DNA from: Acidimicrobiia bacterium
Lineage (GTDB): Bacteria > Actinomycetota > Acidimicrobiia > Spongiisociales > JAHEDJ01
DNA length: 5,250 nucleotides
NCBI GenBank assembly: GCA_030598025.1
Contig: JAUVQS010000112.1
Location: forward strand, 1 to 5,250
Direction: 5' to 3'
Shown here: in pieces, positions 1 through 5,250 of the stretch
Position numbering within the stretch: position 1 is the stretch's first letter
Layout: each line of letters begins with the position of its first letter
Notes under the pieces: generated by a model
The model's database searches: none
Told to the model about the DNA's origin: nothing
What the model saw: only the letters and a program-made list of their open reading frames with translations
Position numbers and translations under genes: made by a program

Positions 1-1194
1 GGAGCGTTGTTTCAGCATTTCGTCCCGGTTGACGCCGTTGATGGTCAGATTGACGCCGTGGTCGGTGATGGCGAGATACTCCATGCCTCGTTCATGTGCC
101 GCCACCACCATTTGCTCCAGCGATGCCTGACCGTCACCGGATCGGTCGGTGTGGTCGTGCAGGTCTCCCCTGATGTCTTGGATCTCTACCAAGCGCGGAA
201 GGGCTCCGGCCGATGCCAACTCGATTTCGCCCATACTTTCGCGCATCGTCGGTGGTATCCACTCGAGGCCGAGCGATCGGTAGATTTCCTCCTCGGTTTC
301 CGAAGCGATGATCTTGCCGGTCTCGATGTCTGTCAGCCCGTACTCATTCAGTGTCAGGCCCTTCGACAGAGCAATCTGACGAATCGCGATGTTGTGGGAC
401 TTGGAGCCTGTGAAGTACTGCATCGCGGCGCCGTACTGTTCGGGCGCCACCACCCTGACATCCACCTGTAGACCGGCCGCCGTCACGAACGAGGTTTTGG
501 TTGCTCCATGGCCTAGCACCTCATCGACCATCGGGAGGTTGAGCACGTGGTCGCTCACGGACCCCGGGTCGACTGCAGACACGACCACGTCGACGTCGGC
601 AACCGTCTCCCGGAACCGTCGGAGACTTCCACAGAGCTGAGCCCGACTCACCCCGGCCGTACCCTCGAGTTCCTCAACCAGCGCGGTAGCCACCGGCCAC
701 GCCTCTGCGATCGGGAAACGCTGGTCCTTGCCTCGCAATCCGAGCTTGTCCAGCGCCCGCCCGATCTTCTCCTCCTTGGCCGGCCCGAATCCGGGAAGTT
801 CGCGGAGGAGTTGTTGGTCGAGTGCGGCTTCCAAACCCTCGAGGTTGTGGATGCTCAGTTCATCGCGCAGACGCCGGGCCGTCTTCGGCCCGATCCCGGG
901 CACCTTGGTAAGTCGCACGAAGTCCGCCGGGTACAACGAGCGAAGGCTATCGAGTTTGTCCGACCGGCCGGTGGACGCAAACTGTCGAATCTTGGCGGCG
1001 GTGCTCTTGCCTATTCCCTTGAGTGCCACCAACTCCTTCTCGGACATCTCGGCGACATTGCCGGTGACCCCCTCGACGGCACGCCTAGCGTTGTCGTAAG
1101 CCCGGACGCGGAACGACTGAGGGCTTTCTTCATCGAGGATCGTCAGCTCGGTCAGCTCATCGAGGAGAGAGAGGATGTCGCGTTTGGTGACCAC
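1..1194 (-). CDS. polX: DNA polymerase X with C-terminal PHP domain, 3' end cut by window edge
   Basis: Family X DNA polymerases of bacteria fill short gaps in base-excision and break repair; the fused PHP domain usually gives Mn-dependent 3'-5' exonuclease or phosphatase activity. Seen here: 398 codons open at the left edge. Three helix-hairpin-helix-like motifs occur in order: LKGIGKSTAAKI (58-69), VPGIGPKTARRL (98-109) and LPGFGPAKEEKI (133-144). The palm motif CGSLRRFRETVADVDVVV spans 188-205, with catalytic Asp200 and Asp202; the third Asp is Asp245 in LQVDVRVV. YFTGSKSHN (260-268) is the family nucleotide/thumb motif. The PHP domain opens at about 343 with GDLHDHTDRSGDG (His346, His348) and continues to AITDHG (Asp378, His379). 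About 175 C-terminal residues should lie outside, judging from the usual length near 570. The start is GTG at 1194: an in-frame stop lies a short way upstream and TKRDILSLLDEL matches a typical N-terminus. No strong Shine-Dalgarno is visible. It lies 13 bases downstream of the DUF4129-like ORF, suggesting co-transcription. The usual S/T-D-G after the second PHP His reads S-G-D-G here, one residue longer. Confidence 0.96.
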   Translation of the reverse strand, partial: MVTKRDILSLLDELTELTILDEESPQSFRVRAYDNARRAVEGVTGNVAEMSEKELVALKGIGKSTAAKIRQFASTGRSDKLDSLRSLYPADFVRLTKVPGIGPKTARRLRDELSIHNLEGLEAALDQQLLRELPGFGPAKEEKIGRALDKLGLRGKDQRFPIAEAWPVATALVEELEGTAGVSRAQLCGSLRRFRETVADVDVVVSAVDPGSVSDHVLNLPMVDEVLGHGATKTSFVTAAGLQVDVRVVAPEQYGAAMQYFTGSKSHNIAIRQIALSKGLTLNEYGLTDIETGKIIASETEEEIYRSLGLEWIPPTMRESMGEIELASAGALPRLVEIQDIRGDLHDHTDRSGDGQASLEQMVVAAHERGMEYLAITDHGVNLTINGVNRDEMLKQRS

Positions 1195-1207
1195 CTCTCG
1201 GAATCTA

Positions 1208-1504
1208 CTATCGCCGGCCCCTACTTCTGTGGGCGGCTACGAGCTGATCTACCCGCTCGACGCTCGCCGGATCGACCTCGGCCGACCCGTAGGCGGCGGC
1301 CGTGATGGTCTCACCGGCACGGCGCGCTCCTTCCATACCCGACCATTCGAGCGACTCGAGGTATTCGATAGGCGTGTCTGAAGGTGATCGAACGATGCCT
1401 CTGCTTTCGCCGATTCGCTCGAAGGCGGCCAGAGTGCACTCGGCCCATGTTCGGCGGCGTTCTAGCTTTCGCTCGGTTTCTGACCCGCATGACCGGAGTG
1501 TCAT
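1208..1504 (-). CDS. small DUF4129-like protein, possibly a remnant of a larger gene
   Basis: This 98-residue ORF starts at ATG 1504 and stops at TAG 1208-1210. From about residue 18 it resembles the DUF4129 domain, which normally sits at the C-terminus of membrane proteins, often transglutaminase-like ones, in MoxR/DUF58 gene clusters. The visible pattern is a Trp-containing helix (RRTWAECTLAAFERIG), then RSPSDTPIEYLESL, corresponding to the family's R-P-x-E-T-P-x-E-Y region, then a helix ending in AAYGSAEVD, corresponding to the usual ARYG/ARFS turn, then a final helix. No signal peptide, membrane segment or catalytic domain is present, so it is either a free-standing domain or a relic. The frame stays open to a TTG at 1597, but that extra part is Pro/Arg/Ser-rich, unlike a folded protein, and covers two hairpins, so I prefer the ATG. 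No clear ribosome binding site precedes either start. polX follows after 13 bases. The family call is by eye and its function is unknown. Confidence 0.55.
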   Translation of the reverse strand: MTLRSCGSETERKLERRRTWAECTLAAFERIGESRGIVRSPSDTPIEYLESLEWSGMEGARRAGETITAAAYGSAEVDPASVERVDQLVAAHRSRGRR

Positions 1505-1521
1505 CGAGTGACGTTGGCGAA

Positions 1522-1539
1522 CAGGTCGGCGGCGACCTG
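1522..1539. repeat. short GC-rich hairpin, 7-bp stem
   Basis: CAGGTCG (1522-1528) is the exact reverse complement of CGACCTG (1533-1539), around a four-base loop GCGG. No T-run follows on either strand, so it does not look like an intrinsic terminator. If the DUF4129-like ORF starts at 1504, this hairpin lies 17 bases upstream of its start codon, in the leader of the minus-strand transcript, where it could affect translation. That role is inference. Confidence 0.45.
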
Positions 1540-1541
1540 GG

Positions 1542-1567
1542 CCGCCCTTCCACTCACTGGAGGGCGG
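1542..1567. repeat. GC-rich hairpin, 10 bp with one bulge
   Basis: CCGCCC (1542-1547) pairs with GGGCGG (1562-1567), and TCCA (1549-1552) pairs with TGGA (1558-1561). This leaves one bulged T at 1548 and a loop CTCAC. It is two bases from the neighbouring hairpin at 1522-1539, so the two would form a tandem stem-loop leader ahead of the DUF4129-like ORF. There is no T-tract on either side, so a rho-independent terminator is unlikely. Confidence 0.5.
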
Positions 1568-1632
1568 GGAGGAAGAGGGCACACTGATTGCACACAAGTC
1601 GGCACCGGCTTCAGGTTGGTTGAGGAATTACG

Positions 1633-1660
1633 GGACCGAATTCGAGAGTAGATTCGGTCC
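1633..1660. promoter_or_regulatory. perfect 9-bp inverted repeat next to the P-loop gene start, possible operator or 5' hairpin
   Basis: GGACCGAAT (1633-1641) and ATTCGGTCC (1652-1660) are perfect reverse complements separated by 10 bases. The right arm ends three bases before the ATG at 1664, taking the place where a Shine-Dalgarno would normally sit. As DNA it could be the binding site of a dimeric regulator controlling both divergent transcripts. As RNA it could be a hairpin hiding the start of the P-loop gene. Only the repeat itself is seen; its role is inferred from position. Confidence 0.5.
1645..1654. promoter_or_regulatory. possible overlapping -10 elements for divergent transcription
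   Basis: TAGATT (1649-1654, plus strand) and TACTCT (1650 down to 1645, minus strand) both fit the TAnnnT form of a -10 box and share the central TA. They sit in the spacer and inner right arm of the inverted repeat. The plus-strand box would start transcription at about 1661, giving a leaderless or nearly leaderless mRNA for the ATG at 1664, which would fit its lack of a ribosome binding site. The minus-strand box would give a leader of about 130 bases holding both hairpins. No good -35 hexamer is visible for either, so this is weak. Confidence 0.2.
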
Positions 1661-1663
1661 GGA

Positions 1664-2608
1664 ATGATCGAAATCTTGCTCCTTCTGGCACTCCCTGCTT
1701 CGGGAAAATCCGAACTACGCCGCTATCTCGATTCACTCGATCCGGAAGTTGCGCTTCGCACGCTCGGAATCGGGCCGACCGTCCAGATCGACGACTTCCC
1801 GTACGTCCACCTGATGCGACGCTTTTCGCAGGAAGCAATCGGATTGGGATTGGATCCGCCCTTTTTCGGCGATGACGACGGAACGTTCATCGACGGTCGT
1901 GATTGGGGGACGTTGATCCACCTGGTCAACGAGGACTTCAGGTTCCTGACCAACGGTCCCGTCCACGATGGGTCGGCGGGCAACTGGCTCACGGCGAGAT
2001 TGGCGGAAGCCAGAGCTAAAGCCGGAGGGGATCCCTACTTCCCTTCGCTGTCGCCAGACGTCAGGAGTCGGATTGAACTAGCCATCGAGGTGGAAGCGCG
2101 CGACCTTCTCGATGAGATCAGCGAACGGCGATGGCGGCCGGGGCAAACGATCGTGATCGAGTTTGCCCGGGGGATGCCGGCCGGCTCGGTGTGCCCGCCT
2201 CCGCCACCTCTGGGATATGGCTACTCGCTACCGCTGCTGGCTCCAGAGATTCTGGATCGAGCCCGGATCCTCTACGTGCAGGTCTCGCCTGAAGAGAGCA
2301 GACGAAAGAACCGGGAGCGGACTGTTGTAGGGGAAGAGGGATCAATTCTGCACCACGGCGTTCCCGAGCAGGTGATGCTCGCCGACTACGACGGAGACGA
2401 TGCCGTCTGGTTGATGAACTCTGCGACTCGACCGGGCACCATCGACGTCGGGCGCGATTCGAGGAACTACCAGGTGCCCGCCGCGATCTTCGACAATCGA
2501 GGTGACCTGACTTCGTTCCTCCGGGCCGAGCCTGAATCGTGGGGCATCGAAGACCTGACGGCCCTACGGGTTCGATTGGAAGAGGCGTTCGGCCTGCTCA
2601 GAGGGTGA
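1664..2608 (+). CDS. P-loop NTPase/kinase-like protein of unknown function
   Basis: This 314-residue, probably cytoplasmic protein belongs to no named family that I recognise. It opens with a hydrophobic strand (IEILLLLAL) running straight into a Walker A motif, ALPASGKS (9-16, Lys15, Ser16), which fixes the ATG at 1664. QIDDFPYVHLMRR (41-53) has an Asp pair (43-44) placed like the substrate-binding Asp of nucleoside and other small-molecule kinases. TIVIEFARG (162-170) is a strand ending in Glu166, a possible Walker B-like or catalytic acid. ILYVQVSPEESRRKNRER (202-219) is a strand followed by an Arg-rich helix, like the lid of P-loop kinases. SILHHGVPEQVM (228-239) and DYDGDD (241-246) look conserved but I cannot place them. 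There is no signal peptide or membrane span. By layout I would guess a small-molecule or nucleotide kinase; the substrate is unknown. No Shine-Dalgarno is visible: the ATG is preceded by GGA and a palindrome. The gene is divergent from the DUF4129/polX pair and overlaps the aceE end by 11 bases tail to tail. Confidence 0.88.
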   Translation: MIEILLLLALPASGKSELRRYLDSLDPEVALRTLGIGPTVQIDDFPYVHLMRRFSQEAIGLGLDPPFFGDDDGTFIDGRDWGTLIHLVNEDFRFLTNGPVHDGSAGNWLTARLAEARAKAGGDPYFPSLSPDVRSRIELAIEVEARDLLDEISERRWRPGQTIVIEFARGMPAGSVCPPPPPLGYGYSLPLLAPEILDRARILYVQVSPEESRRKNRERTVVGEEGSILHHGVPEQVMLADYDGDDAVWLMNSATRPGTIDVGRDSRNYQVPAAIFDNRGDLTSFLRAEPESWGIEDLTALRVRLEEAFGLLRG

Positions 2609-5250
2609 ATGGATCCGGTTGATCCGGATCGATGTTGTATCGCTTGATGGCTTCCGCCACCCGTTCCACCGGGACCTCGCCATCGCGGGCGAGCGCGGAG
2701 AGCACCGCAACGACGACGTGCCCTGCGTCGACTTCGAAGAAGCGACGCAACGCTTCCCGAGTATCCGAACGACCGAAGCCATCGGTACCGAGCGTGATGA
2801 ACGTTGCCGGAACCCACCGAGAAATCTGATCGGGGACCGCTTGCACGAAGTCGGTCACCGCCACAATCGGCCCGCCCACCGTTGCCAGTTGGTCGACGTG
2901 CGGGGAGCGTTGCTCTTCCTCTGGATGCAAACGATTCCATCGATCCGTTGCCAGAGCATCCTCACGAAGCTTCTTGTAGGAAGTTGCCGACCACAGCTCG
3001 ACGCCGACGTCGAAGTGTTCGGCGAGTTCTTGTTGAGCGAGTCGCGCTGCCGCGTGAGCCGTACCGGAGAAGATGATCGCAGCTCGGTGGGTCGCGCCTT
3101 CCGGGGCAGACTGCCACCGGTACAGGCCGGCCATGATGCCGTCGTCGACATCTTCCGGCTTGGCCGGTTGGATGTAGTTCTCGTTGTAGATAGTGAGGTA
3201 GTAGAAGATGTCGTCGTTGTCGCCGTACATCCGATCGATTCCCCGGCGAATGATTGTCGCCATCTCATAGGCGAACGCGGGGTCGTAGGCCTCGCAGGCG
3301 GGAACAGTTGAGGCGAGCAAGAGGCTATGGCCGTCCTGGTGCTGAAGCCCCTCGCCGGCGAGGGTGGTTCTGCCGGCGGTCGCCCCGAGCAGGAACCCCT
3401 TGGCACGGCTATCTGCGGCAGCCCAGATGAGATCTCCGACCCGCTGGAATCCGAACATCGAGTAGAAGGTGAAAAAAGGAACCATCGGCACGCCGCGGGT
3501 TGCGTAGGACGTGGCGGCGGCGGTGAAGCTCGCCATTGAGCCGGCCTCGGTGATGCCCTCTTCGAGAATCTGGCCATCCTGACGCTCCGTGTACGACAGG
3601 AGGAGCTTGGCGTCGACCGGCTCGTATTTCTGCCCATCTGAGGCATAGATGGCCAGTTCTTTGAAGAGCGAATCCATCCCGAAGGTTCGTCCCTCGTCTG
3701 GAATGATCGGGACGATACGCGGTCCGAAGTGCTCGTCGCGCCCCATGTTGCGAAGCAGTCGCGTGAAGGCCATCGTCGTGGACACTTCGTTCTTTCCGGA
3801 GCCGCCATCGAACTCGGCAAACGCGGCAGGATCCGGCAGGGTTAGCGGTCGGCGGACTTCCGTGCGGCGAGAGGGGAGTGGTCCATCCAGCGCGCGTCGG
3901 CGTTCCATCAGGTAGTTCTGCTCGGGTGAGCCGTCTGCGAACCGGAGGTAGGGAGGTTCGTCGTCGTCGCCCAACGGAGGAATGACGTCTTCCAGCGACA
4001 GCCGCGTGCGGAGATCCATGAGCTGTGCATTGTTCAGTTTCTTGATCTGATGCGTGGCATTGCGGCCTTCGACATCCGGCCCGAGCGTCCATCCCTTGAT
4101 CGTCTTGGCGAGAATCACGGTGGGAGCCCCTTTGAGTTCGGTGGCTCGCTTGTAGGCGGCGTAGAGCTTCTTGTAGTCGTGGCCGCCACGGCGAAGTGCC
4201 CAGATTTCATCGTCGGTCATGTGCTCGACCATGTGGCGCAGCCGCGGGTCGGGGCCGAAAAAGTTCTCCCGTACGTAGGCGCCGTCATGGGCCTTGTAGC
4301 GCTGGTAATCCCCATCGACACGGCGATTCATGTTGTCGACCAGTACTGCATCGCTATCGGCAGCCAGCAGCGGGTCCCAGTTCGAGCCCCAGATGACCTT
4401 GATGACGTTCCAGCCGGCACCGCGGAAAATCGCCTCGAGTTCCTGAATGATCTTGCCGTTGCCTCGGACCGGCCCATCGAGGCGCTGGAGGTTGCAGTTG
4501 ATGACCCACGTCAGGTTGTCGAGTTTCTCACGGGCGGCGAGAGTTATCGATCCAAGGGTTTCGGGTTCGTCGGTCTCCCCGTCGCCGAGAAACGACCAGA
4601 CCCGGGAATCGCCGGCGTCGTCGATATGGCGGTTGTGCAGGTACTTCAGAAACCGAGCGTGGTAGATCGAGTTGATCGGGCCGAGACCCATCGACACGGT
4701 CGGGAACTCCCAGAAGTCCGGCATGAGGCGGGGATGGGGGTATGAAGAGAGCCCGTTGCCGGCGATTTCTCTCCGGAAATGATCGAGTTGGTCCTCTGTG
4801 ATTCGCCCCTCCAGGAACGCCCGAGCGTAGATGCCCGGCGCCGCATGACCCTGGAAGTAGACCGAATCACCCGGCAATCCATCTTCTTTTCCCCGGAAGA
4901 AGTGATTGAAGCCAACGTCGTAGAGCGCTGCCGACGAGGCGAAGGTCGAAAGGTGGCCGCCGATTCCCTCGGCCTCGTGGTTCGCCTTGATGACCATGAC
5001 TGCCGCGTTCCAACGGATCGCCCGCCGGATCCGCCGTTCCATCTGCTCATCGCCGGGGAACCAGGGCTCCTCTTCGGGTGGGATGCTGTTGATGTACGGG
5101 CTCGAGACCAGAGCAGGTACATCAACGCCGATCTCACGGGCACGCTTGATCAAACGACTGATGAGGTATTGCCCGCGGACCGTTCCGCCCTGGCCGACTG
5201 CGGCGTCGAGTGAGTCGAGCCACTCGCCGGTCTCGTCGGGGTCGGCATCC
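2598..5250 (-). CDS. aceE: pyruvate dehydrogenase E1 component, homodimeric type, 5' end cut by window edge
   Basis: AceE decarboxylates pyruvate with thiamine diphosphate and transfers the acetyl group to the lipoyl arm of E2 in the cytoplasmic pyruvate dehydrogenase complex, feeding acetyl-CoA to the TCA cycle. 883 codons are visible and uninterrupted up to TGA 2598-2600. The first visible residues (DADPDETGEW) align with about residue 8 of E. coli AceE, so only a short N-terminal tail is missing. The residues I recall as catalytic or cofactor-binding in the E. coli enzyme are all present (visible numbering): His99 (GGHLSTF), His135 (GHAAPG), the ThDP motif GDGETDEPE (222-230) with Asn251 and Asn253 in VINCN, His400 (ATHQIKK, inner loop), Glu519 (IPDEGRTFG), Glu568 (GITEAGS) and His637 (GLQHQDGHS). 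The order is N-terminal diphosphate-binding domain, middle pyrimidine-binding domain, C-terminal transketolase-like domain. TTG at 5153 is an internal Leu codon (SRLIKRA), not a start. Promoter and ribosome binding site lie outside the window. The enzyme looks intact and functional. Confidence 0.98.
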   Translation of the reverse strand, partial: DADPDETGEWLDSLDAAVGQGGTVRGQYLISRLIKRAREIGVDVPALVSSPYINSIPPEEEPWFPGDEQMERRIRRAIRWNAAVMVIKANHEAEGIGGHLSTFASSAALYDVGFNHFFRGKEDGLPGDSVYFQGHAAPGIYARAFLEGRITEDQLDHFRREIAGNGLSSYPHPRLMPDFWEFPTVSMGLGPINSIYHARFLKYLHNRHIDDAGDSRVWSFLGDGETDEPETLGSITLAAREKLDNLTWVINCNLQRLDGPVRGNGKIIQELEAIFRGAGWNVIKVIWGSNWDPLLAADSDAVLVDNMNRRVDGDYQRYKAHDGAYVRENFFGPDPRLRHMVEHMTDDEIWALRRGGHDYKKLYAAYKRATELKGAPTVILAKTIKGWTLGPDVEGRNATHQIKKLNNAQLMDLRTRLSLEDVIPPLGDDDEPPYLRFADGSPEQNYLMERRRALDGPLPSRRTEVRRPLTLPDPAAFAEFDGGSGKNEVSTTMAFTRLLRNMGRDEHFGPRIVPIIPDEGRTFGMDSLFKELAIYASDGQKYEPVDAKLLLSYTERQDGQILEEGITEAGSMASFTAAATSYATRGVPMVPFFTFYSMFGFQRVGDLIWAAADSRAKGFLLGATAGRTTLAGEGLQHQDGHSLLLASTVPACEAYDPAFAYEMATIIRRGIDRMYGDNDDIFYYLTIYNENYIQPAKPEDVDDGIMAGLYRWQSAPEGATHRAAIIFSGTAHAAARLAQQELAEHFDVGVELWSATSYKKLREDALATDRWNRLHPEEEQRSPHVDQLATVGGPIVAVTDFVQAVPDQISRWVPATFITLGTDGFGRSDTREALRRFFEVDAGHVVVAVLSALARDGEVPVERVAEAIKRYNIDPDQPDPFTL

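Noticed and set aside
7..1305. Long plus-strand ORFs (7-471, 547-1305, 728-1099) opposite polX
   Set aside because: They are antisense frames of a clearly recognisable PolX with intact catalytic motifs. Their translations are low-complexity mixes rich in Arg, Pro and Leu and show no family motifs.
1311..1553. Minus-strand ORF 1311-1553 and plus-strand ORFs 1302-1511 and 1384-1587
   Set aside because: They overlap the DUF4129-like frame in other frames, are Arg-rich, and show no recognisable pattern.
1505..1597. TTG 1597 or GTG 1585 as start of the DUF4129-like ORF
   Set aside because: The added residues are Pro/Ser/Arg-rich and unlike the family, and the stretch contains two strong hairpins. 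There is no ribosome binding site. The ATG at 1504 is preferred but not proven.
1723..2345. Minus-strand ORFs opposite the P-loop gene (1723-1992, 1733-1966, 2118-2345)
   Set aside because: Short antisense frames without motifs; the plus-strand frame carries the Walker A and kinase-like pattern.
2611..2630. Repeated GATCCGG with self-palindromic ATCCGGAT near the end of aceE
   Set aside because: It encodes the DPDQPDP tail of AceE, and the repetition follows from the Asp-Pro codons. It has no T-run and does not look like a terminator.
2855..4092. Minus-strand ORFs 2855-3820 and 3409-4092
   Set aside because: They are shifted frames on the same strand as aceE, rich in Ser, Arg and Pro; the aceE frame is intact throughout, so no frameshift needs explaining.
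5151..5153. TTG at 5153 as the start of aceE
   Set aside because: The reading frame continues upstream to the window edge with conserved AceE N-terminal sequence (ETGEWLDSLD, GQYLISRLIKRA), so the TTG is an internal Leu codon.
2619..5213. Plus-strand ORFs opposite aceE (for example 2619-3311, 4050-4745, 4779-5213)
   Set aside because: They lie wholly within the conserved aceE gene on the other strand; long spurious antisense frames are expected in GC-rich coding DNA.

Overview
The window is GC-rich and dominated by housekeeping-type genes. A homodimeric AceE-type pyruvate dehydrogenase E1, a bacterial PHP-domain DNA polymerase X and a DUF4129-like protein together fit a high-GC actinobacterium, possibly of the Acidimicrobiia kind. 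That placement is inference from gene content and codon use; no rRNA or other marker is present. I see no mobile element, CRISPR array, tRNA or rRNA.

Layout, left to right. (1) Positions 1-1194, minus strand: polX, a family X DNA polymerase with a C-terminal PHP nuclease domain. It runs off the left edge, so only the first 398 codons are visible. (2) Positions 1208-1504, minus strand: a small ORF resembling the DUF4129 domain. It ends 13 bases before the polX start, so the two probably share a transcript. (3) Positions 1505-1663: a divergent intergenic region of about 160 bases with two adjacent GC-rich hairpins and a perfect 9-bp inverted repeat that ends three bases before the next start codon. 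Weak -10-like hexamers for both strands lie in the spacer of that repeat. (4) Positions 1664-2608, plus strand: a 314-residue P-loop NTPase/kinase-like protein that I cannot assign to a named family. (5) Positions 2598-5250, minus strand: aceE, nearly complete, running off the right edge. Its stop codon overlaps the end of the P-loop gene by 11 bases in a tail-to-tail arrangement.

The genes do not form one obvious pathway. aceE feeds pyruvate into acetyl-CoA. polX is a DNA repair polymerase. The P-loop gene stands alone, read toward aceE and away from the DUF4129/polX pair. The least explained parts are the P-loop protein, its palindromic start region, and the stand-alone DUF4129-like ORF. 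I found no convincing evidence of a new multi-gene system.
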